Part shown: positions 7,350 to 16,409 of the stretch, piece by piece | How positions within the stretch are numbered: position 1 is the stretch's first letter | How the letters are laid out: each line of letters begins with the position of its first letter | Assembly: GCA_020026155.1 (NCBI GenBank) | Contig: JAHHQX010000013.1 | Coordinates: 1-53,981, forward strand | Direction of reading: 5' to 3' | Source: Actinobacillus sp. | GTDB lineage: Bacteria; Pseudomonadota; Gammaproteobacteria; Enterobacterales; Pasteurellaceae | DNA: 53,981 nucleotides | Notes under the pieces: model-generated | The model's input: the letters and a program-made list of their open reading frames with translations, nothing else | Database searches by the model: none | What the model was told of the DNA's origin: nothing | Translations under genes and position numbers: made by a program

Positions 7350-10214
7350 ATGAGTAAAAAAATTGAAATGGCGGATCGTTTTGATCCGAGTGCGGTAGAG
7401 CAAGGGCTTTATCGTCATTGGGAAGAAATGGGTTATTTTAAACCAACAGAAGATATCAATAACCCAAGCTATTGTATTGCTATTCCGCCACCGAATGTTA
7501 CTGGTAGCCTTCATATGGGGCATGCGTTCCAACAAACTTTAATGGATACCTTAATCCGTTTCCACCGTATGGAAGGGGATAATACCTTATGGCAAGCAGG
7601 AACTGACCATGCAGGTATTGCAACTCAAATGGTGGTGGAGCGTAAAATTGCTGCCGAAGAAAATAAAACTCGTCATGATTATGGACGTGATGCTTTCATT
7701 GAAAAAATTTGGCAATGGAAAGGTGAATCCGGCGGGAATATTAGCCAACAAATGCGTCGTTTAGGTGATAGCGTTGACTGGGATCGTGAACGTTTCACAA
7801 TGGATGAAGGTTTATCAAATGCGGTAAAAGAAGTATTTGTACGCTTACATGAAGAAGGACTTATTTACCGTGGAAAACGTCTTGTAAACTGGGATCCAAA
7901 ACTTCACACTGCGATTTCTGATCTTGAAGTAGAAAATAAAGAGAAAAAAGGTAGTCTTTGGCATTTCCGTTACCCGCTTGCAAATGGTGCAAAAACAGCG
8001 GAAGGCTTGGATTATTTAGAAATTGCGACAACTCGACCAGAAACCATGCTTGGGGATACGGCAGTAGCGGTACACCCTGAAGATGAGCGTTACCAAGATT
8101 TAATCGGTAAATCAGTGATCCTTCCAATCGTTAATCGTGAAATCCCAATTATTGCAGACGATTATGTAGAAAAAGATTTCGGAACAGGTGTTGTGAAAAT
8201 TACTCCAGCACACGACTTTAACGACTATGAAGTGGGTAAACGTCATCAATTACCGATGGTTAACGTAATGACCCCAAATGCAGATATCCGTGAAGAAGCA
8301 GAAATCGTAGGTAGTGACGGTAAAGTTTTAGCGGATTATATTGCTGAAATTCCAGCAAAATACCGCGGAATGGAACGTTTTGCTGCGCGTAAACAAATCG
8401 TTGAAGATCTTGACGCATTAGGTTTACTTGGCGAAATTAAACCACATGATCTAAAAGTACCATACGGCGATCGTGGTGGCGTGCCTATCGAACCAATGCT
8501 AACCGACCAATGGTATGTAAGCGTTAAACCATTAGCGGAAGTTGCAACTAAAGCCGTTGAAGATGGTGAAATTCAATTCGTACCAAAACAATATGAAAAC
8601 CTCTATTTCTCTTGGATGCGCGATATTCAAGATTGGTGTATCTCTCGTCAATTATGGTGGGGACATCGTATCCCAGCTTGGTATGATGCAGAAGGTAATG
8701 TTTATGTTGCACGTAATGAAGAAGAAGTACGCAGCAAATATAATTTACCAGCAGACCTCGCTCTTCGCCAAGATGAAGATGTGTTAGATACTTGGTTCTC
8801 ATCTGGTCTTTGGACGTTCTCAACCTTAGGCTGGCCAGAAAATACTAAAGAACTTAAAATGTTCCATCCAACTGATGTATTAATCACTGGATTTGACATT
8901 ATTTTCTTCTGGGTTGCTCGTATGATCATGTTTACCATGCATTTCATCAAAGATGAAAATGGTAAACCACAAGTACCATTTAAAACCGTTTATGTTACGG
9001 GCTTAATCCGTGATGAAAATGGCGATAAAATGTCTAAATCAAAAGGTAATGTTATCGATCCGATCGATATGATCGATGGTATTGATCTTGAAAGTCTTGT
9101 CGCAAAACGTACAGGCAACATGATGCAACCGCAACTTGCAGCAAAAATTGAGAAAAATACCCGTAAAACTTTCCCTGAAGGTATTGCCCCACACGGTACA
9201 GATGCGTTACGTTTTACCTTAGCTGCACTGGCAAGTAATGGTCGCGATATTAACTGGGACATGAAACGTCTAGAAGGTTACCGCAATTTCTGCAATAAAC
9301 TTTGGAATGCGAGCCGTTTCGTATTAACGAACGATAAACTAGATCTTTCTGAAGGCGAAGTTGAATACAGCTTAGCAGATCGCTGGATTGAAGCGGAATT
9401 TAATCGTGCTGTGGAAACTTTCCGTCAATCTTTAGAACAATATCGTTTTGATATGTGTGCGAATGCACTTTATGAATTTACTTGGAACCAATTCTGCGAC
9501 TGGTACTTAGAATTAACTAAACCAGTATTTGCAAAAGGTACACAAGCACAGATTCGTGGAGCAAGCCGTACTTTAATTAACGTATTGGAAAAACTATTGC
9601 GTTTAGCTCACCCAATTATGCCTTTCATTACTGAAGAAATTTGGCAACAAGTGAAAGGTTTAGCGGGCGTTGAAGGTGAAACTATCATGTTGCAACCATT
9701 CCCGAAAGCGGATGCGAGCAAAAATGATGAAAAAGCCGTAGCAGAAATGGAATGGCTACAAGCGATTATTACTGCTGTACGTAATATCCGTGCAGAAAGT
9801 AATATCGCACCAAGTAAACCATTAGAACTTGCGTTACGCTATTTAACCGCAGAGCAAAAAGCAACACTTGAAGCAAATGTTGATTTACTTAAAGCCATGG
9901 CGAAATTATCTGATATCTGTGTATTAGCAGATAATCAAGAACCACCACTTTCTGTAAGTAAACTTGTTGAAAACGTTGAAGTATTTGTACCAATGGCAGG
10001 TTTTATTGATAAAGATAAAGAACTTGCACGTTTACAAAAAGAACTTGATAAAACGGCAAGTGAAATTTCACGTATCGAAAATAAACTAAATAACGAAGCT
10101 TTCGTAGCAAAAGCACCAGAAGCTGTTATCGTAAAAGAACGTGAAAAAATGCAAGGCTATCAACAAGCCCAAGAAAAATTACAACAACAATATAAAGCAA
10201 TTGAAGCGTTGTAG
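7350..10214 (+). CDS. valS: Valyl-tRNA synthetase
   Basis: This class Ia aminoacyl-tRNA synthetase charges tRNA-Val in the cytoplasm. The 954-residue length is normal (E. coli 951). The ATP-binding HIGH motif appears as HMGH at residues 55-58 and the KMSKS loop as KMSKS at 560-564. The editing (CP1) domain lies between them and includes TTRPETMLGDTAVAVHP around residue 228. The C-terminus ends in the arginine/lysine/glutamate-rich coiled-coil arm typical of ValRS (about 890-954). It follows holC closely, and a strong bidirectional terminator lies between it and the convergent tyrP. Confidence 0.98.
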   Translation: MSKKIEMADRFDPSAVEQGLYRHWEEMGYFKPTEDINNPSYCIAIPPPNVTGSLHMGHAFQQTLMDTLIRFHRMEGDNTLWQAGTDHAGIATQMVVERKIAAEENKTRHDYGRDAFIEKIWQWKGESGGNISQQMRRLGDSVDWDRERFTMDEGLSNAVKEVFVRLHEEGLIYRGKRLVNWDPKLHTAISDLEVENKEKKGSLWHFRYPLANGAKTAEGLDYLEIATTRPETMLGDTAVAVHPEDERYQDLIGKSVILPIVNREIPIIADDYVEKDFGTGVVKITPAHDFNDYEVGKRHQLPMVNVMTPNADIREEAEIVGSDGKVLADYIAEIPAKYRGMERFAARKQIVEDLDALGLLGEIKPHDLKVPYGDRGGVPIEPMLTDQWYVSVKPLAEVATKAVEDGEIQFVPKQYENLYFSWMRDIQDWCISRQLWWGHRIPAWYDAEGNVYVARNEEEVRSKYNLPADLALRQDEDVLDTWFSSGLWTFSTLGWPENTKELKMFHPTDVLITGFDIIFFWVARMIMFTMHFIKDENGKPQVPFKTVYVTGLIRDENGDKMSKSKGNVIDPIDMIDGIDLESLVAKRTGNMMQPQLAAKIEKNTRKTFPEGIAPHGTDALRFTLAALASNGRDINWDMKRLEGYRNFCNKLWNASRFVLTNDKLDLSEGEVEYSLADRWIEAEFNRAVETFRQSLEQYRFDMCANALYEFTWNQFCDWYLELTKPVFAKGTQAQIRGASRTLINVLEKLLRLAHPIMPFITEEIWQQVKGLAGVEGETIMLQPFPKADASKNDEKAVAEMEWLQAIITAVRNIRAESNIAPSKPLELALRYLTAEQKATLEANVDLLKAMAKLSDICVLADNQEPPLSVSKLVENVEVFVPMAGFIDKDKELARLQKELDKTASEISRIENKLNNEAFVAKAPEAVIVKEREKMQGYQQAQEKLQQQYKAIEAL

Positions 10215-10235
10215 TTTTCATAAAATAAAGTAACA

Positions 10236-10263
10236 AAATCCCCCAACATTTGGGGGATTTTTT
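10236..10263. terminator. Bidirectional terminator between valS and tyrP
   Basis: The arms AAATCCCCC and GGGGGATTT surround a short loop, with A-rich and T-rich flanks. It can serve both convergent genes. Confidence 0.85.
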
Positions 10264-10274
10264 ATTGTGTTACA

Positions 10275-11486
10275 TCAACCGATGACAGTGGGGAGGTAGC
10301 CTGCTTGTATTAGAAAAGGAACGCACGCAATTCCGACACCAATGATTAAGGTGATGATTAGAACAGGTTTACTGCCTATTACTCGATAGTTTAAATGACG
10401 ATATTGATTACGTAGTTTCCATACCATGGCTACGGGCAGAACGATTGCATAGCATGCAAACATCTGTCCTGCGTATCCGAGAGCGAGAATAAAGCCTTGT
10501 GGAAAAAAGAGCGCAAAGGCGAGAGGCGGAACAAAAGTTGCTAACCCCACCGCCTTGCGAGAATGAGAAATTTTCATTCTTTTGAACAAGTCTTCTAATG
10601 TTTCAAAGAGTCCGAGTGCTACGCCCAAAAAAGAGGTGATAAGGGCGAGTGCGGAGAAAATACGCACCACAATTCCGATTGTGTGACTTCCTGTGCTCTG
10701 AGTAATGGCTACAACAAGTCCATTTAATGTAGGATCATGCTCGAGAATTTGTAAAAATTCTGATTGATTTAATACTCCATGCGTTGCAAATTGCCATAAA
10801 ATATAGGCAACTAAAGGGATGAGGGTTCCGACGATAATCGCAAAACGTAAAGCCACCGTATTACCTTTCAAATAGCGATTTAAACTAGGAATGGATCCAT
10901 GGAATCCAAACGCAGTAAAAAAAATAGGCGTTGCAGAAATTAATAGGGCATTATTTAGAGGAACTTCCATGAAATTTTGCCAAGTAACATTGGGAATTAA
11001 GAGTAAAAGTACCAATGCAAAAAAGGTAAATTTAAATGAAAGAATAAAACGGTTAACCCGATCGACCGTACTGGTTCCGAGGAAAATAATCCCACCAAAG
11101 ATGACTGTAAATAGTATGCCACTGAGTTGCAGCATAAATGTATTCGTTGCTAGGTGAGGCAATAGACCTGCAAAGATGGTGCTTCCACCTGAAATATAGG
11201 CAGAAACGAGAGCATATAGAAAAATAAGTAAAATACTGGTAGCAAAAACACGCCCCGATTTTCCGAAAAATTTTTCAGCAAGCGTGCCAATACCCGCATC
11301 GCTTTCTACTGTTTGATATACTTCAACGAATAACAAAGCAGAATAGGTGAGCAATGCCCATAAGGCAATTAAAAGGAAAACGGTAAAACCAAAGCCAATT
11401 CCAGCAGAGGTGAGAGGCATCGCGAGCATTCCCCCTCCGATAGTGGTGCCAGCAACGATTAATGTGCTACCAATCGTTTTATTCAT
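10275..11486 (-). CDS. tyrP: Tyrosine-specific transport protein (aromatic amino acid permease)
   Basis: This HAAAP-family inner-membrane symporter takes up tyrosine with protons. The length of 403 residues equals E. coli TyrP. The N-terminus, with VAGTTIGGGMLAMPL followed by a long hydrophobic helix, is the family signature, and about eleven hydrophobic segments follow. Start choice: ATG at 11486, preceded by a good AAAGGAG site. The upstream region contains two TyrR-box-like palindromes, one of which overlaps a likely -35 hexamer. This resembles the regulated tyrP promoter of enterobacteria and supports tyrosine over tryptophan (Mtr) as substrate, though Mtr-like specificity cannot be excluded from sequence alone. 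Confidence 0.85.
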   Translation of the reverse strand: MNKTIGSTLIVAGTTIGGGMLAMPLTSAGIGFGFTVFLLIALWALLTYSALLFVEVYQTVESDAGIGTLAEKFFGKSGRVFATSILLIFLYALVSAYISGGSTIFAGLLPHLATNTFMLQLSGILFTVIFGGIIFLGTSTVDRVNRFILSFKFTFFALVLLLLIPNVTWQNFMEVPLNNALLISATPIFFTAFGFHGSIPSLNRYLKGNTVALRFAIIVGTLIPLVAYILWQFATHGVLNQSEFLQILEHDPTLNGLVVAITQSTGSHTIGIVVRIFSALALITSFLGVALGLFETLEDLFKRMKISHSRKAVGLATFVPPLAFALFFPQGFILALGYAGQMFACYAIVLPVAMVWKLRNQYRHLNYRVIGSKPVLIITLIIGVGIACVPFLIQAGYLPTVIG

Positions 11487-11536
11487 TTTTTACTCCTTTG
11501 TTGTGTAAAGGGAGTTTAACAAAAATAAATTTATTT

Positions 11537-11577
11537 TGTAAACTTAATAATACATAAAATGTAAAAAAATAATTACA
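11537..11577. promoter_or_regulatory. Two TyrR-box-like operators between tyrP and menH
   Basis: The TyrR consensus is TGTAAA-N6-TTTACA. Positions 11560-11577 read TGTAAA-N6-ATTACA (11 of 12 conserved bases) and 11537-11554 read TGTAAA-N6-AATACA (10 of 12). They are 23 bp apart. On the minus strand the weaker box supplies TTTACA as a -35, with a poor -10 (TAAACT) about 18 nt further on. This strong-plus-weak arrangement is known for tyrP in E. coli. TyrR itself is not in the window. Confidence 0.65.
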
Positions 11578-11603
11578 TTACAGTAAATGGAGAATTTATA
11601 GTT

Positions 11604-12386
11604 GTGAATACACAAATCAATTTATGTTTTTTACATGGTCTGTTGGGCTCAGGAGAAGACTGGCAGGAAGTGTTAGGGATTATGCAAAAATACAATCCTA
11701 AGATTAATTGTATTACAATTGACTTACCCTTTCATGGAGAAGAAAAAAAGACTAGCGTAGAGAATTTTAAAGAAACACGTGCTTTTCTCCAACAAAAAAT
11801 AGAGGAGAAAATAGGTAATAAACCCTATTGGTTAATTGGTTATTCGCTTGGTGGGCGTGTGGCGTTGGATTTTTCTTTGCAAAATATCGTAAATAAAAAT
11901 TTACAAGGATTGATTCTTGAAGGGGTAAATTTTGGATTAGAGAGTGAACTAGACAAAGCAGTTCGCTGGGAAAATGATGTGAAATGGGCTAATCGTTTTG
12001 CCACCGAAGCACTTTCAAATGTGCTAGCTGATTGGTATCAACAAAAAGTATTTTCTCATTTAAATGAGAAGCAACGTCAGGCATTAATAACGAAGCGAGC
12101 GGGAAATAGCGCTACTGGGATTGCTCAAATGCTAAAGGCGACCTCATTAGCTAAGCAAGAATATTTTTTATCACCTTCATGGATAATAAAATGGGAGACA
12201 TTCCGAAAACAGCACCATGTTGTTTATATTTGTGGCGAACGTGATGAAAAATTTAAGAAACTTGCCAAAAATATTCAAATTCCAGTGAGAATTATTCCAG
12301 AGGCTGGTCATAATACTCATCAAGAAAATCCAAAAGCATTTGCACAGACATTATTGGATTTTGTGAAATCTTATTATGAAGTGTAA
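11604..12386 (+). CDS. menH: MenH, SHCHC synthase of menaquinone synthesis
   Basis: MenH removes pyruvate from SEPHCHC to give SHCHC, an early step of menaquinone synthesis. The 260-residue alpha/beta hydrolase has the oxyanion region FLHGLLGSG near residues 9-17, the nucleophile elbow GYSLGGR with Ser81, the acid in CGERDEKF and the catalytic His in AGHNTH. The segment DWYQQKVFSHLNEKQRQAL followed by MLKATSLA is characteristic of MenH rather than general hydrolases. The start is GTG, with GGAG 11 nt upstream. It stands apart from other men genes here and is divergent from tyrP. It has no clear terminator of its own. Confidence 0.87.
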   Translation: MNTQINLCFLHGLLGSGEDWQEVLGIMQKYNPKINCITIDLPFHGEEKKTSVENFKETRAFLQQKIEEKIGNKPYWLIGYSLGGRVALDFSLQNIVNKNLQGLILEGVNFGLESELDKAVRWENDVKWANRFATEALSNVLADWYQQKVFSHLNEKQRQALITKRAGNSATGIAQMLKATSLAKQEYFLSPSWIIKWETFRKQHHVVYICGERDEKFKKLAKNIQIPVRIIPEAGHNTHQENPKAFAQTLLDFVKSYYEV

Positions 12387-12531
12387 TTCTAGTTGATATT
12401 TGCTTACAAGACAGGATAATATTTAGCAGAATTTTTGAAGGAATAATCTTTCATTACTTAGAAATTACAGCAATGTGAGAAATATTGCTGTTATATTTTT
12501 TTTGTGTGTGAAATTTACAAGGAACTCCATT

Positions 12532-13008
12532 ATGCAACAAATCCCTATGACCGTGCGTGGTGCAGAATTATTAAAACAAGAACTAGATTTTTTAAAAAAT
12601 ACCCGTCGCCCAGAAATTATTAAGGCGATTGCGGAAGCACGTGAGCACGGTGATTTAAAAGAAAATGCAGAATATCATGCTGCGCGTGAACAACAAGGAT
12701 TCTGTGAAGGTCGAATTCAAGAAATTGAGGGTAAATTAGCAAATTGCCAAGTTATTGATGTGACCAAATTACCGAATAATGGACGTGTTATTTTTGGTGC
12801 GACAGTTGTTTTAGCTAATACTGAAACGGAAGAAGAAGTTACCTATCAAATCGTAGGTGATGACGAAGCAGATATCAAAGCAGGTTTAATTTCTGTAAAT
12901 TCACCGATTGCCCGTGGTCTTATTGGTAAGGAAGTTGATGATACAGTAAACATCCAAACTCCTGGCGGTAAAATTGAATTCGATATTCTTGAAGTAGAAT
13001 ATAAATAG
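12532..13008 (+). CDS. greA: Transcription elongation factor GreA
   Basis: GreA binds the RNA polymerase secondary channel and stimulates cleavage of backtracked transcripts. The ATG at 12532 is chosen over an in-frame GTG 57 nt upstream. It is preceded by AAGGA and gives exactly 158 residues, the E. coli length, while the longer version would add a hydrophobic tail foreign to the family. The N-terminal coiled coil contains the family motif EHGDLKENAEYHAAREQQ (about residues 37-54), with the acidic tip residues that coordinate Mg in the polymerase active site. The C-terminal FKBP-like domain follows. Confidence 0.95.
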   Translation: MQQIPMTVRGAELLKQELDFLKNTRRPEIIKAIAEAREHGDLKENAEYHAAREQQGFCEGRIQEIEGKLANCQVIDVTKLPNNGRVIFGATVVLANTETEEEVTYQIVGDDEADIKAGLISVNSPIARGLIGKEVDDTVNIQTPGGKIEFDILEVEYK

Positions 13009-13015
13009 AAAAGTA

Positions 13016-13044
13016 ACAAAAGGACATCATGTCCTTTTGTTTTT
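13016..13044. terminator. Bidirectional terminator between greA and yhbY
   Basis: The arms ACAAAAGGAC and GTCCTTTTGT surround a five-base loop, with a T-run on the plus side and an A-run upstream. Confidence 0.85.
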
Positions 13045-13055
13045 ACGTTAATAAA

Positions 13056-13349
13056 TTAGCGAGGAAGGTGAATTTTTTTATCTTCGCTTTGTCTATAAAG
13101 CACAAGAATGTGTCCAATTTTTTGAACTTCTTGTGCTTGCGTTTCACGGATGATGGCATCAATAATAAGTTGCTTGGTTTCGCGATCAGCACCAGCAATC
13201 TTTACTTTGATTAATTCATGATGATTTAAGGCATTGTCAATTTCAGCCAATACCCCCTCTGTTAAGCCATTGCCACCTAGCATCACAACAGGATTAAGGT
13301 GATGAGCAAGGCCTTTTAGATATTGTTTTTGTTTGGTTGATAATGTCAT
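13056..13349 (-). CDS. yhbY: YhbY, CRM-domain ribosome-assembly RNA-binding protein
   Basis: This 97-residue single-domain protein of the CRM (CRS1-YhbY) family associates with precursors of the large ribosomal subunit. Visible landmarks are LSTKQKQYLKGLAHHLNPVVMLG at the N-terminus and the GGNGLTEGVLAEIDNAL segment carrying the GxxG-type loop. The beta strand LIKVKIAG follows. It is divergent from rlmE and convergent with greA, the usual arrangement in this group (yhbY next to rlmE-ftsH). Confidence 0.93.
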   Translation of the reverse strand: MTLSTKQKQYLKGLAHHLNPVVMLGGNGLTEGVLAEIDNALNHHELIKVKIAGADRETKQLIIDAIIRETQAQEVQKIGHILVLYRQSEDKKIHLPR

Positions 13350-13463
13350 GTATATTTATCCTAATAAATAAAGAAAAAAGTCGTGAATAAAATTCAGGAT
13401 GACTCATTGAAGTACAAGATTTTACCCTTATATTGGGTAAATCGCTATAAGAATTGAGAAATT

Positions 13464-14099
13464 ATGGGAAAGAAAAAACGTTCAGCGAGTTCATCGCGTT
13501 GGTTAAATGAACATTTTAGTGATCCTTTTGTACAAAAGGCACATAAACAAAAGTTACGCTCTCGTGCGTATTTTAAATTAGATGAAATACAACAAACAGA
13601 TCGCCTGTTTAAACCAGGTATGACCGTGGTTGATCTTGGTGCAGCCCCAGGAGGGTGGTCCCAATATGTTGCAAGTCAAATTGGCGGAAAAGGCCGAATT
13701 GTGGCTTGTGATATTTTGGAAATGGATCCGATTGTAGGTGTTGACTTTTTACAAGGGGATTTTCGTGATGAAAATGTCCTTAATGCATTATTAGAACGTG
13801 TTGGTGATGCAAAAGTAGATGTTGTGATGTCTGACATGGCACCTAACTTTAGTGGAACCCCAGCTGTAGACATTCCACGAGCAATGTATTTAGTGGAATT
13901 AGCACTAGACATGGCAAAAGATGTGCTAGCAAAAGGAGGTTCTTTTGTTGTTAAAGTCTTCCAAGGGGAAGGGTTTGATGAATATTTACGGGACATTCGA
14001 TCTTTATTCACAAAAGTAAAAGTACGTAAACCTGAAGCTTCACGTGGTCGCTCTCGAGAAGTTTACATTGTTGCTTCTGGTTTTAAAGGCAATATGTAA
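13464..14099 (+). CDS. rlmE: 23S rRNA 2'-O-methyltransferase RlmE (FtsJ/RrmJ)
   Basis: RlmE methylates the 2'-OH of U2552 in 23S rRNA at a late stage of 50S assembly. The 211-residue length fits (E. coli 209). The SAM-binding motif VVDLGAAPGGWSQ is at about residues 54-66. The K-D-K-E catalytic set is represented by Lys in RAYFKLDE, Asp in VVMSDMAPNFSG, Lys in FVVKVFQGEG and Glu in RKPEASRG. It lies 95 nt upstream of ftsH with a possible separate promoter between them, the conserved rlmE-ftsH neighbourhood. Confidence 0.96.
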   Translation: MGKKKRSASSSRWLNEHFSDPFVQKAHKQKLRSRAYFKLDEIQQTDRLFKPGMTVVDLGAAPGGWSQYVASQIGGKGRIVACDILEMDPIVGVDFLQGDFRDENVLNALLERVGDAKVDVVMSDMAPNFSGTPAVDIPRAMYLVELALDMAKDVLAKGGSFVVKVFQGEGFDEYLRDIRSLFTKVKVRKPEASRGRSREVYIVASGFKGNM

Positions 14100-14121
14100 T
14101 TAAAACGACCTATTGCGGTAA

Positions 14122-14149
14122 TTGCTTTTACTTTTCTATTGAATATAGT
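14122..14149 (+). promoter_or_regulatory. Possible ftsH promoter
   Basis: TTGCTT at 14122-14127 and TATAGT at 14144-14149 are separated by 16 nt in the rlmE-ftsH gap. The match is reasonable but not strong. Confidence 0.4.
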
Positions 14150-14194
14150 AGTCTTTACTAACAAATTTTAACTTATAAAAAAGGGGTATGAACC

Positions 14195-16180
14195 TTGAAC
14201 GATATGGTAAAAAATATAGTCTTATGGGTGGTGATTGCCATCATTATGATGACGGCATACCAAGGTTTTAGTGACCATTCTTCATCAGACAATCGTGTCA
14301 CTTACACGAATTTTATTAGCGATGTGGCTAAGAGTGATGTTGCTGCGACAAAATTTAATGATCGCGGTGAGATTTATGTTACGCGTAAGGATGGTACAAA
14401 GTATACCACTGTCTTACCAAGCCCATTACGCGATAATCAATTGTTAAATGATTTACTTAAAGAAAAAGTACAAATTCAAGGTGCGTTACCGCAAGAACGC
14501 AGTTTATTAGCATCAATTTTTGTTTCTTGGTTCCCGATGATTTTATTAATTGGGGTATGGATTTTCTTTGCTCGCCAAATGCAAGGTGGTGGCAAAGCAA
14601 TGAGCTTTGGTAAAAGTAAAGCGCGTATGCTCACAAAAGAGCAAATTAAGACGCGTTTATCTGACGTAGCAGGCTGTGAAGAAGCAAAAGAAGAAGTCGC
14701 AGAAATTGTAGACTTCTTACGTGATCCGCAAAAATTCCAAAAACTTGGTGGACGCATTCCGAAAGGGGTGTTGATGGTTGGTCCTCCAGGTACAGGTAAA
14801 ACTTTGTTAGCGAAAGCTATCGCTGGTGAGGCGCAAGTTCCATTCTTTACCATTTCAGGTTCAGATTTTGTGGAAATGTTTGTCGGTGTTGGGGCATCAC
14901 GTGTGCGTGATATGTTCGAACAAGCGAAGAAAAATGCACCTTGTATTATTTTCATTGATGAAATTGATGCTGTAGGGCGTCAACGTGGTGCAGGTCTTGG
15001 TGGTGGTCATGATGAACGTGAACAAACCCTAAACCAAATGCTGGTAGAAATGGATGGTTTTGAAGGTAAAGAAGGGATTATTGTTATCGCTGCGACTAAC
15101 CGTCCAGACGTTCTCGATCCTGCTTTAACTCGACCAGGACGTTTTGACCGCCAAGTAACAGTAGGGCTACCAGATGTACGTGGTCGTGAACAAATTTTAA
15201 AAGTACATATGCGTAAAGTGCCACTTGGCGCAGATGTGGATCCAATGGTATTAGCCCGCGGTACTCCAGGTTATTCTGGTGCTGACTTGGCGAACCTTGT
15301 TAACGAAGCAGCATTGTTTGCAGCTCGAGCAAATAAAAATCTTGTTACTATGCAAGAATTTGAACTTGCAAAAGATAAAATTAACATGGGTCCTGAACGT
15401 CGTACGATGATCATGACTGATAAACAAAAAGAATCAACGGCTTATCATGAAGCTGGACATGCGATTGTAGGCTATTTAGTACCAGAACACGATCCTGTGC
15501 ATAAAATTACTATCGTGCCACGTGGACGCGCTTTAGGTGTAACTTTCTTCTTACCAGAAGGCGACCGCATCAGCATGAGCTACAAACAACTTGAAAGTAA
15601 ACTTTCAACCCTTTATGCAGGTCGTTTAGCTGAAGGTATTATCTATGGCGATGAAAATGTGTCTACCGGTGCATCGAATGATATTAAAGTAGCGACAGAT
15701 ATCGCGCGTAATATGGTAACGCAATGGGGCTTCTCTAGTGAGTTAGGTCCAATTCTTTATGCTGAAGATGATAATGAGGTGTTCCTCGGACGTTCAATGG
15801 CAAAAGCGAAACACATGTCTGATAGCACTGCACATACTATCGATGAAGAAGTGCGTAAAATTGTGGAACGTAACTACAATCGTGCGAAACAAATTCTTCT
15901 GGATAATATGGATATTCTTCATGCAATGAAAGATGCATTGATGAAATATGAAACCATCGAAATGGAACAAATTAAACAACTTATGGAACGTCGCCCTGTG
16001 ACACCTCCTCCAGGTTGGGACGGAAATGACAAAACTACGTCTACTTCTTCAAATGAAGGTTCTCAAGGGAAAGGTACTGTAAGTGAAGAAAAAAATGAAA
16101 AGACAACAGAAACACCTGCGTCTGATGTAAAACCAGCAAGTGTCGCTGAAAAATCAACAGATGTAAGTTCTGAGTCTTAG
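14195..16180 (+). CDS. ftsH: ATP-dependent zinc metalloprotease FtsH
   Basis: FtsH is a membrane-anchored AAA+ protease that degrades unassembled membrane proteins and regulators such as LpxC. The TTG start at 14195 is chosen because an AGGGG site lies 9 nt upstream, and because the short MNDM extension corresponds to the MSDM extension of E. coli FtsH, which also uses TTG. ATG at 14204 is the alternative. The two membrane segments are at residues about 7-24 and 105-124. Walker A GPPGTGKT is at 196-203, Walker B is IIFIDEIDAVG, and the second region of homology ends RPGRFDRQ. The zinc motif HEAGH is at 418-422. The C-terminal tail is Ser/Thr/Glu/Lys-rich and likely disordered. A terminator follows. 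Confidence 0.98.
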   Translation: MNDMVKNIVLWVVIAIIMMTAYQGFSDHSSSDNRVTYTNFISDVAKSDVAATKFNDRGEIYVTRKDGTKYTTVLPSPLRDNQLLNDLLKEKVQIQGALPQERSLLASIFVSWFPMILLIGVWIFFARQMQGGGKAMSFGKSKARMLTKEQIKTRLSDVAGCEEAKEEVAEIVDFLRDPQKFQKLGGRIPKGVLMVGPPGTGKTLLAKAIAGEAQVPFFTISGSDFVEMFVGVGASRVRDMFEQAKKNAPCIIFIDEIDAVGRQRGAGLGGGHDEREQTLNQMLVEMDGFEGKEGIIVIAATNRPDVLDPALTRPGRFDRQVTVGLPDVRGREQILKVHMRKVPLGADVDPMVLARGTPGYSGADLANLVNEAALFAARANKNLVTMQEFELAKDKINMGPERRTMIMTDKQKESTAYHEAGHAIVGYLVPEHDPVHKITIVPRGRALGVTFFLPEGDRISMSYKQLESKLSTLYAGRLAEGIIYGDENVSTGASNDIKVATDIARNMVTQWGFSSELGPILYAEDDNEVFLGRSMAKAKHMSDSTAHTIDEEVRKIVERNYNRAKQILLDNMDILHAMKDALMKYETIEMEQIKQLMERRPVTPPPGWDGNDKTTSTSSNEGSQGKGTVSEEKNEKTTETPASDVKPASVAEKSTDVSSES

Positions 16181-16199
16181 TAAATTCCTGTTCGTAGTT

Positions 16200-16236
16200 A
16201 AAAGCCTAATATGCGATGTATATTAGGCTTTTTTAT
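16200..16236 (+). terminator. Rho-independent terminator of ftsH
   Basis: The arms AAAAGCCTAATAT and ATATTAGGCTTTTT end in a T-run, about 20 nt after the ftsH stop. Confidence 0.85.
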
Positions 16237-16246
16237 TGATTTTTCA

Positions 16247-16274
16247 TAAAATTTTACGAATTTCTGGGCGTGAT
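16247..16274 (+). repeat. Dispersed 29-bp 3'-of-gene element, copy 2
   Basis: ATAAAATTTTACGAA is followed by TTTCTGGGCGTGAT. It is a diverged, 28-nt copy after the ftsH terminator in ftsH orientation, followed by a T-run. Confidence 0.6.
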
Positions 16275-16339
16275 TTTTGAGGAAATTGTCTTTTAAAAGC
16301 CAGCGCAGTATGATGGAGATCACGTAAACGCAATTTATT

Positions 16340-16369
16340 TTGCGATTTAAGGCTAAAAAAGGGTAAAAT
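16340..16369 (+). promoter_or_regulatory. Likely efp promoter
   Basis: TTGCGA at 16340-16345 and TAAAAT at 16364-16369 are 18 nt apart, with the -10 about 40 nt before the efp start codon. Confidence 0.5.
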
Positions 16370-16409
16370 ACACACCTTTAACAAACAACCCCATTATTTT
16401 GAGGAATTT

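Noticed and set aside
12475..12531. N-terminal extension of greA
   Set aside because: The extra 19 residues are hydrophobic and unlike GreA, and the ATG at 12532 has the better ribosome-binding site.
13029..13214. Small plus-strand frame overlapping yhbY
   Set aside because: It begins in the greA terminator hairpin and lies antisense to the conserved yhbY gene.
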